From the NCBI GenBank assembly GCA_900539665.1, contig UQCV01000017.1, forward strand, positions 1-33,878: DNA of 33,878 nucleotides, read 5' to 3'. Every line of letters starts with the position of its first letter. Positions within the stretch are counted from its first letter, which is position 1. This DNA is from an uncultured Succinivibrionaceae bacterium. Lineage in GTDB: Bacteria; Pseudomonadota; Gammaproteobacteria; Enterobacterales; Succinivibrionaceae. This document shows, one piece after another, positions 17,422-25,965 of this stretch. Position numbers and translations under genes: made by a program. A model generated the notes under the pieces. It was not told the DNA's origin. It ran no database searches and saw nothing but the letters and a program-made list of their open reading frames with translations.

Positions 17422-17437
17422 TGGCAAGAAATTTGCA
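17422..17437 (+). promoter_or_regulatory. Sigma-54 (RpoN) -24/-12 promoter of flrB
   Basis: TGGCAAGAAATTTGCA agrees with the consensus TGGCACG-N4-TTGCW at all but one fixed position, with the required GG-N10-GC spacing. Transcription would start near 17448, about 29 nt before the flrB ATG. In Vibrio and Pseudomonas flrBC/fleSR is transcribed by sigma-54 under FlrA/FleQ, which matches. Confidence 0.8.
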
Positions 17438-17476
17438 GTTTATAGTTTAGATGTAAAAAATGACAGGATTTTGACT

Positions 17477-18682
17477 ATGAGCTGTATTTCAAGAACCAAA
17501 GTAATGCCTGCAGTAATTGCTGGCGATGCTGAATTATTGACAGAAATCTTTAACGAAGTTACTAGTGGCTTGGTGGTAATAGACCGTCATGGGTTAGTCG
17601 CTAAAGTAAATGCCAGCGCCACTTTGTTTTTAGGAAAAGACTTAGTCGGACAAAAATGGGCGTTGGTGGTAAAACAATTCTTTGCACCTCAAGATGATGA
17701 TGGTAATGAAGTGTCATTAAAGGATGGGCGCCGCGTATTAGTGGCCACTAAACCTCTAAGCATTGGACAGTTAGTGGTTTTAACCGATGTGACCACGACC
17801 CGTAATTTACAAGCTAGAGTTAGTCACATGGAACGCTTAAGTAGTTTAGGGCGCATGGCGGCATCTTTGGCTCATCAAATTAGAACTCCGTTATCGGCTG
17901 CTATGTTATATGCCGCTAATTTAGGCAATAAGTGTTTAACCGAAAGCGCACGTAATACATTTAGTCGCAAGCTAGTTGATCGTTTAACAGATTTGGAAAA
18001 CCAAGTTAGGGATATTCTTCTTTTTGCCCGGACGGGCGACAAGATTGCCGAGAAATTAGAAGTTACAGATTTAATAAATTCCATTAAGACTGGGGCTGAA
18101 GGGACCTTGATAAAGAGTGGAGCTCACTTAGTAGTGCGGATGGATGAACCACCTATGGAAATTATTGGAAGTAGTACAGCTTTAGCAAGTGCCGTGAATA
18201 ATCTAATCAATAACGCAGTCGAAGCTGGCGCTACCCAGGTATTGCTAGACGTACGCAAAGATGCGCGTCAAGTTACGTTAAAAATTGCCGACAATGGTAG
18301 TGGTATGAGTCAAGAGCTGACCGCGAAAAGTTTTGAACCGTTTTACACCACTAAAAGTAATGGTACCGGATTAGGCCTAGCGGTAGTGCGTTCAGTCGTG
18401 GAAGCTCATCAAGGGCAGATTGGGGTTGTTTCAGCTCAAGGACGCGGTACTTGTTTTACTATTACTTTGCCTTTAGTTTTACCGGAATCTAAATCTAAAG
18501 TAGAAACTATGAATAAAGATGATGCTATGAATAAAGATGATGCTATGAATAAAGATGATGCTATGAATAAAGATGATGCTATGAATAAAGATGATGCTAT
18601 GAATAAAGATGATGCTATGAATAAAGATGATGCTATGAATAAAGACGAATCTATGAACAAAGATAAGGATTTGGCAGCTTAA
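17477..18682 (+). CDS. flrB: Sensor histidine kinase FlrB/FleS-like
   Basis: Soluble sensor kinase, 401 aa, probably phosphorylating the FlrC-like regulator next door. It has a PAS-like domain (about 20-105), then the H-box HQIRTPLSA with His133, N-box NNLINNAVEAG (about 241-251), G1 DNGSGM (272-277), the F-box FYTTK and G2 GTGLGLAVV. There is no membrane helix or signal peptide. The start is set by AGGA at 17465-17468; a longer GTG frame from 17414 would contain the sigma-54 promoter and lacks a ribosome site. The last 58 residues are an MNKDDA repeat absent from the family. FlrB rather than NtrB is inferred from the paired regulator and the promoter. Confidence 0.82.
   Translation: MSCISRTKVMPAVIAGDAELLTEIFNEVTSGLVVIDRHGLVAKVNASATLFLGKDLVGQKWALVVKQFFAPQDDDGNEVSLKDGRRVLVATKPLSIGQLVVLTDVTTTRNLQARVSHMERLSSLGRMAASLAHQIRTPLSAAMLYAANLGNKCLTESARNTFSRKLVDRLTDLENQVRDILLFARTGDKIAEKLEVTDLINSIKTGAEGTLIKSGAHLVVRMDEPPMEIIGSSTALASAVNNLINNAVEAGATQVLLDVRKDARQVTLKIADNGSGMSQELTAKSFEPFYTTKSNGTGLGLAVVRSVVEAHQGQIGVVSAQGRGTCFTITLPLVLPESKSKVETMNKDDAMNKDDAMNKDDAMNKDDAMNKDDAMNKDDAMNKDDAMNKDESMNKDKDLAA
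18509..18670 (+). repeat. 18-bp tandem repeat, nine units, in the 3' end of flrB
   Basis: Seven identical units ATGAATAAAGATGATGCT (18509-18634), then two diverged units (18635-18652 and 18653-18670). They encode MNKDDA seven times, then MNKDES and MNKDKD. Each unit begins with ATG. The length keeps the frame, so copy changes alter only tail length. The identity of the units points to recent slippage or active expansion. Confidence 0.97.
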
Positions 18683-19021
18683 AATTTTAAGCCTGAAAGC
18701 TTGGGGGCAAAACGCTTGGGATAAAAACGAAGTCCTTGTCCTCATGCTTGGGAGGAAGTTGCGATTTAAAACCAAGAAATACAAGGCTTTAAAGCGCAAT
18801 TGTTGCAACTCTAAAAAAAACTCAAGACAATGAAATAAAAGCTTTTTAGTTAGCAATACAAACTTGATACCTTAGCTGACCTCAAGAAATTAAAATCATT
18901 ATAAACACCGCCAAACCAAAGACTTCATACTCAAGAAATAAAGAAGCTCTATAATTTTAGGTGGGGAAAAGTTAAAAGCACGTAGCAAGTTGAGTTAAAG
19001 CCGTAAGTAAGAGAGGATAGA
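18683..19021 (+). other. 339-bp gap between flrB and flrC
   Basis: No coding frame or RNA gene seen. A TATAAT at 18950-18955 without a good -35 might allow separate flrC transcription. GAGAGGA at 19011-19017 is the flrC ribosome site. No sigma-54 match was found here and no terminator with a T-run. Confidence 0.5.
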
Positions 19022-20518
19022 ATGGGTTCTAGTAGAATTTTAGTAGTAGATGATGATATTCGTCTTCGTGAGGCTATAACAGATACTCTTGTGCTCTCAG
19101 GTTACGAATGTGTTGAAGCGGCCTCCGGTAATGAAGCTTTAGCCATTTTACAGACCAAAACTGTAAACATGGTTATTTCAGATATCCAAATGGATGGGAT
19201 GGACGGACACAAGTTGTTGGTTTCTATCCATGAAGCTTATCCTAAAATTCCAGTTTTACTCATGACCGCTTACGCTAATATTGATGGTGCGGTCAAAGCT
19301 ATGCGCAATGGGGCGGTGGATTATTTAGCCAAGCCTTTTGCTCCAGAAGTGTTATTAAATCAAGTCAGTCGCTATGTACCGGCTAATGTAGTGGAAGATC
19401 ATAATCCAGTTTGTGGCGACCCGAAAACGAAAGCCTTGCTCGCTATGGCGGCCAAGGTGGCGGCTACTGATGCTACCGTAATGATTACGGGGCCTAGTGG
19501 GGCTGGTAAAGAAGTGCTGTCACGCTACGTGCATGAATGTTCTAAAAGATCAAAAGGCCCTTTTGTGGCGATAAACTGCGCGGCCATTCCGGAAACGATG
19601 CTTGAAGCTACTCTTTTTGGCTACGAAAAAGGAGCATTTACCGGCGCAGTGCAAGCATGTCCTGGTAAGTTTGAGCAGGCTCAAGGGGGGACGATTTTAC
19701 TTGATGAAGTAACGGAAATTGAACCAGGCTTACAAGCTAAATTATTGCGCGTCCTTCAAGAAAAGGAGGTTGAACGTTTAGGTGGGCGCAAAACTATTAG
19801 CCTCGATATCCGCGTGATTGCAACTTCGAATCGTGATTTAAAAGAAGCCGTAAGCCAAGGCGTTTTTCGAGAAGATTTATACTTTAGATTAAATGTGTTT
19901 CCACTTAAATGGCCACCTTTATGTGAACGCCCATTAGATATTGTGCCAATAGCGCAGTATTTATTACGAAAAATTGAGCAGGACCAAAATCTTCCGCCTC
20001 ATACGCTAACTCCAGAAGCGATGGAAGCTTTGACCGCTTACCGTTGGCCTGGTAACGTACGCGAATTAGATAATGTCATGCAACGAGCGTTAATTCTAGC
20101 GCAAGATGAAATTACCCCAAGTGATTTGATTTTTGATGATATGTCTCAAGATAATGAGGGCTCGTTCTTAGCGGATCCCCCTCAAAAGCAAATTTTGTCG
20201 CAGCCTCATGATAGTTCAAATGTTTCTCCCGTGAAATTTACCTCAGAACGCCCTGTCTTTATGGGAGGCGAACCTGAAAACGAGGCTGGTTCTCCTAATA
20301 ATAACCAAGCTATGCCAAATCAAGGGCCCGTAGATATAGCCCGAAGCGGTTTAAATGGGGAATTAAAGCAACAAGAATATCAAATTATTTTGGATGCCTT
20401 GGCTCAATTTGGAGGCTCGCGCCAGAAGGTAGCGGAACAATTAGGGATTAGTCCAAGAACATTGCGTTACAAGCTTGCTAAAATGAGAGAAAACGGATAT
20501 ATCATTCCTGGTGATTAA
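19022..20518 (+). CDS. flrC: Sigma-54 response regulator FlrC/FleR-like
   Basis: Activator of sigma-54 promoters of class III flagellar genes, 498 aa. The receiver domain (about 5-115) has Asp10/11, phospho-acceptor Asp54, Thr82 and Lys104. The AAA+ domain has Walker A GPSGAGKE (157-164), the sigma-54 contact loop GAFTGA (204-209), Walker B GGTILLDEV (222-230) and WPGNVRELDNV. The run EATLFGYEKGAFTGAVQACP is characteristic of FlrC/FleR. A flexible linker (about 375-445) leads to a Fis-type helix-turn-helix (about 466-488). All catalytic residues seem intact. It is paired with flrB, but no flagellar structural genes or flrA lie in the window. Confidence 0.9.
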   Translation: MGSSRILVVDDDIRLREAITDTLVLSGYECVEAASGNEALAILQTKTVNMVISDIQMDGMDGHKLLVSIHEAYPKIPVLLMTAYANIDGAVKAMRNGAVDYLAKPFAPEVLLNQVSRYVPANVVEDHNPVCGDPKTKALLAMAAKVAATDATVMITGPSGAGKEVLSRYVHECSKRSKGPFVAINCAAIPETMLEATLFGYEKGAFTGAVQACPGKFEQAQGGTILLDEVTEIEPGLQAKLLRVLQEKEVERLGGRKTISLDIRVIATSNRDLKEAVSQGVFREDLYFRLNVFPLKWPPLCERPLDIVPIAQYLLRKIEQDQNLPPHTLTPEAMEALTAYRWPGNVRELDNVMQRALILAQDEITPSDLIFDDMSQDNEGSFLADPPQKQILSQPHDSSNVSPVKFTSERPVFMGGEPENEAGSPNNNQAMPNQGPVDIARSGLNGELKQQEYQIILDALAQFGGSRQKVAEQLGISPRTLRYKLAKMRENGYIIPGD

Positions 20519-20554
20519 ACCTGCGGTAAATGAAGCCAAATTTAATTTTTTTTG

Positions 20555-20560
20555 TATAAT
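20555..20560 (+). promoter_or_regulatory. Candidate -10 box before the NSS transporter
   Basis: A consensus TATAAT preceded by TTTG, 32 bp before the ATG, with no clear -35. It suggests transcription separate from flrC. Confidence 0.4.
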
Positions 20561-20592
20561 ACAAGGGAATTTATCTTTATGGGGTTTATGCC

Positions 20593-22014
20593 ATGTACAA
20601 AAAAATTGAAGGAGCTGAACGCGAACAGTTCGGGAGCCGATTAGGCTTTATCCTAGTAACGGCTGGTAGTGCTATTGGCCTTGGTAATATTTGGCGTTTT
20701 CCAAATATGGCAGGCTCAAATGGTGGGGCTGTATTCATTGCACTTTATATTTTGATTTTGCTTTGCATTGGCTTGCCAGTGCTTTTGACTGAAATGTCTC
20801 TTGGCCGTGGGTCTCGTAAATCATTAGCGCGTTGTTTTGAAGCTTTAGAACCTGTGGGCACTAAGTGGCATTGGGCCAAGTACCCAATGATCTTTGGGAA
20901 CTATGTGGTGATGTGTTATTACCCTGTAATTACCGGTTGGATCATTTATTATCTTTGGGGTATTGCATCAGATAATTTCTTTGCGTCGCCAAATACTTCT
21001 AAAGAAATTTTTGGTGAAATGATTGGCCACAACAATGCATGGGTTTATGTCTCCACTATGGTTTGCGTGGCCTTTTGTGCAATCGTTGGTTGGTTTGGCG
21101 TTAATCGTGGTATTGAAAAAATCACCAAGCCAATGATGATGATTTTACTGTTATGCTTAGTGGCGCTTGTAATCTACGCCTTGTGCTTACCTAACGCTAT
21201 GGTTGGGGTCAAAGCTTACTTGGTTCCTGATTTCTCAACTATAAGTTTTTCTTCATTGCTTAAGACTGCTAACGCTGCTTTAGGCCAAGCCTTCTTCACT
21301 TTAGGGCTTGGGGTTGGTATTATCCTGACGTTGGCAAGCTATATGGATAAGCGTAAATCCTTAGTTTCCGAAAGCTTGGTAATTTGTTCTTTAGATACAA
21401 TAGTAGCTATTGGGGCTGGGCTAATTATCTTCCCGGCTTGTGCAAGTTTTGGCTTAGAAACTACTTCCGGTCCGTCATTATTGTTTGACTCTATGCTAAC
21501 TATTTTCCGAGGTATTCCACAGCCAGCTGGGTACATTTTTGGGACTACCTTCTTTGTTCTCATGGTGTTTGCTGCGTTAACTTCCGTGCTTTCAATTTTT
21601 GAAAACATGTTAGCTATTACCATGGATGCGTTGGAAGTAGGGCGTAAAAAAGCGGTGCTTATCAATACTGCTTTCTTATTAGTTGGGGTGATTCCGGCTA
21701 TTTTGTCATTCTCTTTATTAAAAGACCTCACATTTTTTGGGCTTGATATTCTAAGTGCTGAAGACTATTTGTTTAGTAACATTTTAATGCCGTTTGGTGC
21801 TTTAATAATGGTGATATTTTGTCTTACCCGTTATGGTTGGCATACTAATTCTTTCTACAAGGAAGTGAACTCTGGTGACGGCTTAAAGCTTGCGTATGCT
21901 TTACGTTATTATATCCGTTACTTCATCCCGTTAATGATTGTGGCTGTATTCTTAGGGGCTAACGTTCCTGACAGTGTATGGCAAGCAGTGACTTCATTCT
22001 TTACAGGTAAGTAA
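20593..22014 (+). CDS. Neurotransmitter:sodium symporter (NSS/SNF) family transporter
   Basis: Inner-membrane Na+-coupled symporter of the LeuT/MhsT family, 473 aa with about 11-12 hydrophobic helices. The family signature in TM1 is SRLGFILVTAGSAIGLGNIW then RFP (15-37), where the unwound GSAIGLGN stretch binds Na+ and substrate, followed by GGAVF. Bacterial members mostly carry hydrophobic amino acids such as Leu, Trp or Tyr; this substrate cannot be read from sequence. The ribosome site is weak. It is followed by a terminator, so it is probably monocistronic. No link to the flagellar regulators upstream is evident. Confidence 0.9.
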   Translation: MYKKIEGAEREQFGSRLGFILVTAGSAIGLGNIWRFPNMAGSNGGAVFIALYILILLCIGLPVLLTEMSLGRGSRKSLARCFEALEPVGTKWHWAKYPMIFGNYVVMCYYPVITGWIIYYLWGIASDNFFASPNTSKEIFGEMIGHNNAWVYVSTMVCVAFCAIVGWFGVNRGIEKITKPMMMILLLCLVALVIYALCLPNAMVGVKAYLVPDFSTISFSSLLKTANAALGQAFFTLGLGVGIILTLASYMDKRKSLVSESLVICSLDTIVAIGAGLIIFPACASFGLETTSGPSLLFDSMLTIFRGIPQPAGYIFGTTFFVLMVFAALTSVLSIFENMLAITMDALEVGRKKAVLINTAFLLVGVIPAILSFSLLKDLTFFGLDILSAEDYLFSNILMPFGALIMVIFCLTRYGWHTNSFYKEVNSGDGLKLAYALRYYIRYFIPLMIVAVFLGANVPDSVWQAVTSFFTGK

Positions 22015-22019
22015 AAAAT

Positions 22020-22056
22020 GAAGTTAATTTGAAGCTAATTTGAAGCTAATTTGAAG
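22020..22056 (+). repeat. Short 11-bp tandem repeat
   Basis: GAAG(T/C)TAATTT occurs three times head to tail (22020-22052) plus GAAG, between the NSS stop codon and its terminator. Confidence 0.85.
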
Positions 22057-22066
22057 GTGTATAATG

Positions 22067-22096
22067 AAAAACCCCTGCTTTTTAAGCGGGGGTTTT
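22067..22096 (+). terminator. Rho-independent terminator of the NSS gene
   Basis: AAAACCCCTGCTT pairs with AAGCGGGGGTTTT (one G-T) over TTT, ending in TTTT. Confidence 0.88.
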
Positions 22097-22336
22097 CTGT
22101 GATGGTGTTTAATTTGGAGCGATTTTTTTACCAAATTTAGCTAAAACGAACCTTTTACGCGTCATTTAATGGAAGCTAAAAAAATTACTCTTAGGTTTGA
22201 TATTTGGCTCACATCACGGTGTAAACGAGCCGTCAATATGCCAAAATCGCCACATTAAAATTATTTTCTATTCCATATACTTAAAGATACAGAAATGTAT
22301 GTGTAGTTGAATTTTCTGTTACTTAAAGAGGTGTTT
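22097..22336 (+). other. Leader region of the DASS transporter
   Basis: No gene seen. It holds nested inverted pairs: TTTGGC with GCCAAA and GGCTC with GAGCC around 22202-22243, possibly an operator or hairpin. A TATACT near 22276 could be a -10. AGAGGT before 22337 is the ribosome site. Confidence 0.35.
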
Positions 22337-23752
22337 ATGGATAGAACGATGTTTAAGTATGGACTACTAGTTCTGGTTACCGGAATAGTAGGGCTTCTTC
22401 CTTTCTTGTTTCCCGAAGCATTGCCCTTAAGTCCAATCCAACATACGGTGTTAGTTCTTTTTACGGTAGCGGCATTGTGTTGGCTGCTAGAACCAATTCC
22501 CGTTTATGCGACTTCTATCCTAATTATTTCTGCTCTTTGTTTTATGGTGTCAGACTCGGCTTTGACGCCTGTTAGAATGTTCTTTGAACAAGCTGATAAG
22601 ACTACTGAATTGGTCAGCTATAAGTCAGTTTTTAATTGCTTTGCATCGCCGGTTATCATTCTATTTTTTGGGGGCTTTGCTTTAGCTATAGGTGCTTCCA
22701 AATACAAACTCGATGCTAATTTGGCGGCCTTTTTATTAAACCCATTTGGGTCTAATCCTAAATTTATCATGCTTGGCCTTATGATTATAACTTCGTGTTT
22801 TTCGATGTTTATGAGTAATACGGCAACCACGGTTATGATGCTTGCGATGGTTATGCCGATCTTGGCGTTTTTTGAAAATAAAGATCGAGGCATCAAGGGG
22901 GTAATTTTAAGTATTCCATTTGCCGCTAACATTGGTGGTATTGCCACCCCAATCGGCACTCCTCCTAATGCAATTGCTTTAGGTTATATTTCCAAAGATC
23001 ATCCGATTAGTTTTTTTGAATGGATGTCTTGGGGGTTACCAACAGCAGTCGTCTGCGTTATTTTGTCCTGGTTCTTATTACTTAAGTTATTCCCGTTTGA
23101 ACAAAAGTCAGTTACGCTCAATATTAAGAGTAACTTCTCCAAAGAATGGCGCGCTATTGTGGTGTATGTGACTTTTGCTGTGACGATTTTGCTTTGGATG
23201 ACTGAAAAACTTCATGGTATCAATAGCTATGTTGTTTCCTTAGTTCCAATTCTAGTATTTACAAGCGCTAGGGTGATAAAAGCTAAAGATATAAAAACCA
23301 TGAATTGGGATGTTGTTTGGCTAGTGGCAGGTGGGATTGCTTTAGGGGAAGCTCTTAGTGTTACAGGAACGGCTAAGGTTTTGGCGAATGTAATTGATTA
23401 CAGTTCATTAAGTCCGTTAGTTTTAGTGGTTGTTTTAGGTTTGATAGGCTGGATAGCTTCTAACTTTATTTCGAATACAGCGACCGCAAATCTTGTGATG
23501 CCTATTGCTATGGCGGTGTTCGTAAATATAGACTTTGCGGCGGTGGGAATTGATGTAGACTTGTCTTTAATCGTTATGGTGCTTGCCTTTACGATGTCTT
23601 TTGGAATGAGTTTACCTATTAGTACTCCACCAAATGCGTTAGCGTACGCAAGTGGCAAAATTACCAATAAGGATATGGTAATGGCGGGGGGAATTATGAG
23701 TTTATCATGCTTCATTATTACCATTGTGCTCTTTAAGATGATTGGGATGTAG
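22337..23752 (+). CDS. DASS/SLC13 family sodium:carboxylate transporter
   Basis: Inner-membrane divalent anion:Na+ symporter of the VcINDY type, 471 aa with many hydrophobic helices. Both halves of the inverted-repeat fold show the substrate/Na+ signature: SNTATT (160-165) with TPIGTPPN (204-211), and SNTATAN (379-385) with STPPNALAYASG (429-440). Such proteins carry succinate, malate, fumarate, citrate or sulfate; a C4-dicarboxylate would suit the fumarate reductase nearby, but that is inference. The ATG at 22337 is chosen over a TTG 10 codons upstream because AGAGGT precedes it. Confidence 0.88.
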   Translation: MDRTMFKYGLLVLVTGIVGLLPFLFPEALPLSPIQHTVLVLFTVAALCWLLEPIPVYATSILIISALCFMVSDSALTPVRMFFEQADKTTELVSYKSVFNCFASPVIILFFGGFALAIGASKYKLDANLAAFLLNPFGSNPKFIMLGLMIITSCFSMFMSNTATTVMMLAMVMPILAFFENKDRGIKGVILSIPFAANIGGIATPIGTPPNAIALGYISKDHPISFFEWMSWGLPTAVVCVILSWFLLLKLFPFEQKSVTLNIKSNFSKEWRAIVVYVTFAVTILLWMTEKLHGINSYVVSLVPILVFTSARVIKAKDIKTMNWDVVWLVAGGIALGEALSVTGTAKVLANVIDYSSLSPLVLVVVLGLIGWIASNFISNTATANLVMPIAMAVFVNIDFAAVGIDVDLSLIVMVLAFTMSFGMSLPISTPPNALAYASGKITNKDMVMAGGIMSLSCFIITIVLFKMIGM

Positions 23753-23846
23753 TTGTGAGGCGGCAGTAGTTGGTTTTTTAGTTAAACGCTAAAAAGACTT
23801 GGTTAAAACAAGAGATTACGACGCAAAAAAACTGCTTTATTTATAG

Positions 23847-23891
23847 AAAAAAGCCTACTTTATCGTGATGACCATGTAAAGCAGGCTTTTT
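23847..23891. terminator. Bidirectional terminator between DASS gene and ettA
   Basis: AAAAAGCCTACTTTA and TAAAGCAGGCTTTTT pair with one mismatch around a 14-base loop. Both strands end in T-runs, serving the convergent genes. Confidence 0.85.
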
Positions 23892-23969
23892 ATATTTAGA
23901 GCTAAATTTGAAAATTAACTTAGTTAAAAACTTCGTTAAAAAACTAACTAGCTCAGTCTCCAAACAAGT

Positions 23970-25634
23970 TTATTGAATATTGCGGAACTTACGGCGGTGA
24001 GGCTTGGTAGCTTCTTCACCGAAGGTAAGTTTCTTCCAATCTTCATATTCTGTAAAGTTACCAGCGAAGAAGGTAATTTTGCCATCATCTTGGTAATCGA
24101 GAATATGAGTTGCGATACGGTCAAGGAACCAACGGTCATGGGAAATTACCATGGCTGAACCTGGGAATTCTAAGAGGGCGTTTTCAAGCGCACGTAGAGT
24201 TTCAACGTCGAGGTCGTTTGTTGGTTCGTCGAGAAGTAAGAGGTTCCCACCAGCTTGTAATAACTTAGCTAAGTGTAAACGGCCTCTTTCCCCACCTGAC
24301 AAATCACCTACACGCTTTTGCTGATCGGTACCACGGAAGTTGAAACGACCGATATAAGCGCGACTAGGGATTTCATAATTTCCGATCTTAAGGATATCCT
24401 GACCTTGTGAAATTTCTTCATAAACGGTCTTTTTGTTATCCATCTTATCACGGAACTGTTCCACGTTGGCTACAACTACAGTGTCACCTAAAGTAATACT
24501 GCCTGAGTCTGGTTGTAAGTGCCCAGAAATCATGCGGAATAGAGTTGATTTACCAGCGCCGTTAGCCCCAATAATACCAACGATGGCTCCCTTTGGTACA
24601 CTAAATGACAAGTCATCAATTAGAGTACGGCCATCGTAGCCCTTGCAAAGGTGTTCAACTTCGAGCACCTTATCCCCAAGGCGTGGCCCAGGCGGAATAA
24701 AGAGTTCGTTGGTTTCATTACGCTTTTGGTATTCAGTACTATTGAGCTCTTCAAAACGAGCCAAACGAGCCTTAGACTTAGCTTGACGGCCTTTAGGATT
24801 TTGCTTAACCCATTCCAATTCTTTTTGAATAGACTTCTGACGAGCATTTTCAGCACTTTGTTCATGAGCCAAACGTGCTTCTTTTTGTTCCAACCAAGAA
24901 GAGTAGTTGCCTTCCCAAGGGATACCTTCGCCACGGTCAAGTTCGAGGATCCAGCCGGCAACATTGTCGAGGAAGTAACGGTCGTGGGTAATTGCCACAA
25001 CGGTACCAGGATACTTGTGGAGGAATTCTTCAAGCCAAGCTACAGATTCAGCATCTAAGTGGTTAGTAGGTTCGTCTAACAATAACATGTCAGGCTTTTC
25101 TAATAACAAACGACACAAAGCTACGCGACGTCTTTCCCCACCAGATAATACCTTGATTTTGGTTTCTGGAGCCGGAAGACGAAGAGCGTCAGCTGCTCGA
25201 TCGATTTGGTTTTGGATGTTATGACCATCATGGGCTTGGATGATAGCTTCAAGACGAGCTTGTTCTTTAGCTAAAGCATCAAAGTCTGCATCTGGATCGG
25301 CATAAGCGGCATAAACTTCATCAATTTTTTTCAAAGCTTCAGTTACTTCACCTAAAGCTTCTTCTACGGTTTCTTGTACTGTTTTTTCAGGATCTAAAAC
25401 TGGTTCCTGTGGGAGGTAGCCAATCTTAATGCCTGGTTGTGGACGAGCTTCGCCCTCGATATCCTTATCGATACCGGCCATAATTTTGAGGAGGGTTGAC
25501 TTACCCGCACCGTTCAAACCGAGAACACCGATCTTAGCTCCCGGAAAGAAAGAGAGGGAAATGTCTTTCAATATTTGACGTTTCGGCGGAACAATCTTGC
25601 CTACTCGGTTCATTGTATAAATAAACTGCGCCAT
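23970..25634 (-). CDS. ettA: Energy-dependent translational throttle ATPase EttA (ABC-F)
   Basis: Ribosome-associated ABC-F ATPase that binds the E site and gates the first elongation steps according to ATP/ADP. The 554-aa product (E. coli 555) has two ABC domains: Walker A GLNGAGKST (39-47), signature LSGGE (163-167), Walker B LLLDEP (184-189), then the ribosome-binding linker (about 242-322), and a second set with GANGAGKST (356-364), LSGGE (445-449) and LLLLDEP. The PQEPVLDPEKTVQE arm segment after the first Walker A is typical of EttA. TAGGA precedes the ATG. Codon bias is fairly high. Confidence 0.96.
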   Translation of the reverse strand: MAQFIYTMNRVGKIVPPKRQILKDISLSFFPGAKIGVLGLNGAGKSTLLKIMAGIDKDIEGEARPQPGIKIGYLPQEPVLDPEKTVQETVEEALGEVTEALKKIDEVYAAYADPDADFDALAKEQARLEAIIQAHDGHNIQNQIDRAADALRLPAPETKIKVLSGGERRRVALCRLLLEKPDMLLLDEPTNHLDAESVAWLEEFLHKYPGTVVAITHDRYFLDNVAGWILELDRGEGIPWEGNYSSWLEQKEARLAHEQSAENARQKSIQKELEWVKQNPKGRQAKSKARLARFEELNSTEYQKRNETNELFIPPGPRLGDKVLEVEHLCKGYDGRTLIDDLSFSVPKGAIVGIIGANGAGKSTLFRMISGHLQPDSGSITLGDTVVVANVEQFRDKMDNKKTVYEEISQGQDILKIGNYEIPSRAYIGRFNFRGTDQQKRVGDLSGGERGRLHLAKLLQAGGNLLLLDEPTNDLDVETLRALENALLEFPGSAMVISHDRWFLDRIATHILDYQDDGKITFFAGNFTEYEDWKKLTFGEEATKPHRRKFRNIQ

Positions 25635-25690
25635 ATATTCCTAAATCTAATTTAGTTAAAAGCAAAATAAAAATACGTAATTTGGCCCCT

Positions 25691-25699
25691 ATTCTATCA
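25691..25699 (-). promoter_or_regulatory. Candidate extended -10 promoter of ettA
   Basis: On the minus strand TGA-TAGAAT, an extended -10 form, 57 bp before the ettA start. The -35 is poor. The rest of the 331-bp gap (25635-25965) holds the frd terminator and otherwise nothing I can identify. Confidence 0.4.
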
Positions 25700-25893
25700 T
25701 AAATCCATTATTAAAGCAGTTTAATGGAGCTAGTAACGCTCTAAGCTGGTGCAAAGACGGTTTTGAAGGCAAAAATGCCAAATCCGTGATTTTAAAATAT
25801 ATGTATGAAGGAAATGGGGGCAACTTGAGTGAAGTAAAGAAGCTGTATTGCTGATGAAGTTAAGGCGTAAGAGTAGGGCGAGAAAAGAAATAA

Positions 25894-25919
25894 AAACCCA
25901 AGCTCTAAAGCTTGGGTTT
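25894..25919 (-). terminator. Rho-independent terminator of frdABCD
   Basis: AAACCCAAGCT and AGCTTGGGTTT pair perfectly over CTAA. The minus strand continues TTTTTATTTC. Confidence 0.9.
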
Positions 25920-25965
25920 AAGTTTTAAACACTAGATTTTATCTATCTAGGCAGTTGCTTTGCTA

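Noticed and set aside
17414..17476. Extended GTG start for flrB
   Set aside because: No ribosome site, and the stretch contains the sigma-54 promoter; the ATG at 17477 has AGGA at the right distance.
18509..18670. CRISPR-like array
   Set aside because: The units are head to tail without spacers and lie inside a coding frame.
18436..18856. Long reverse-strand frames over the flrB repeat (FIASSL- and IFIHSI-type repeats)
   Set aside because: They are the complement of the 18-bp repeat; no ribosome site, and the forward frame is a clear kinase.
22226..22241. Sigma-54-like TGGCA with GC at the right distance (minus strand)
   Set aside because: The -12 part lacks TT and no minus-strand gene follows.
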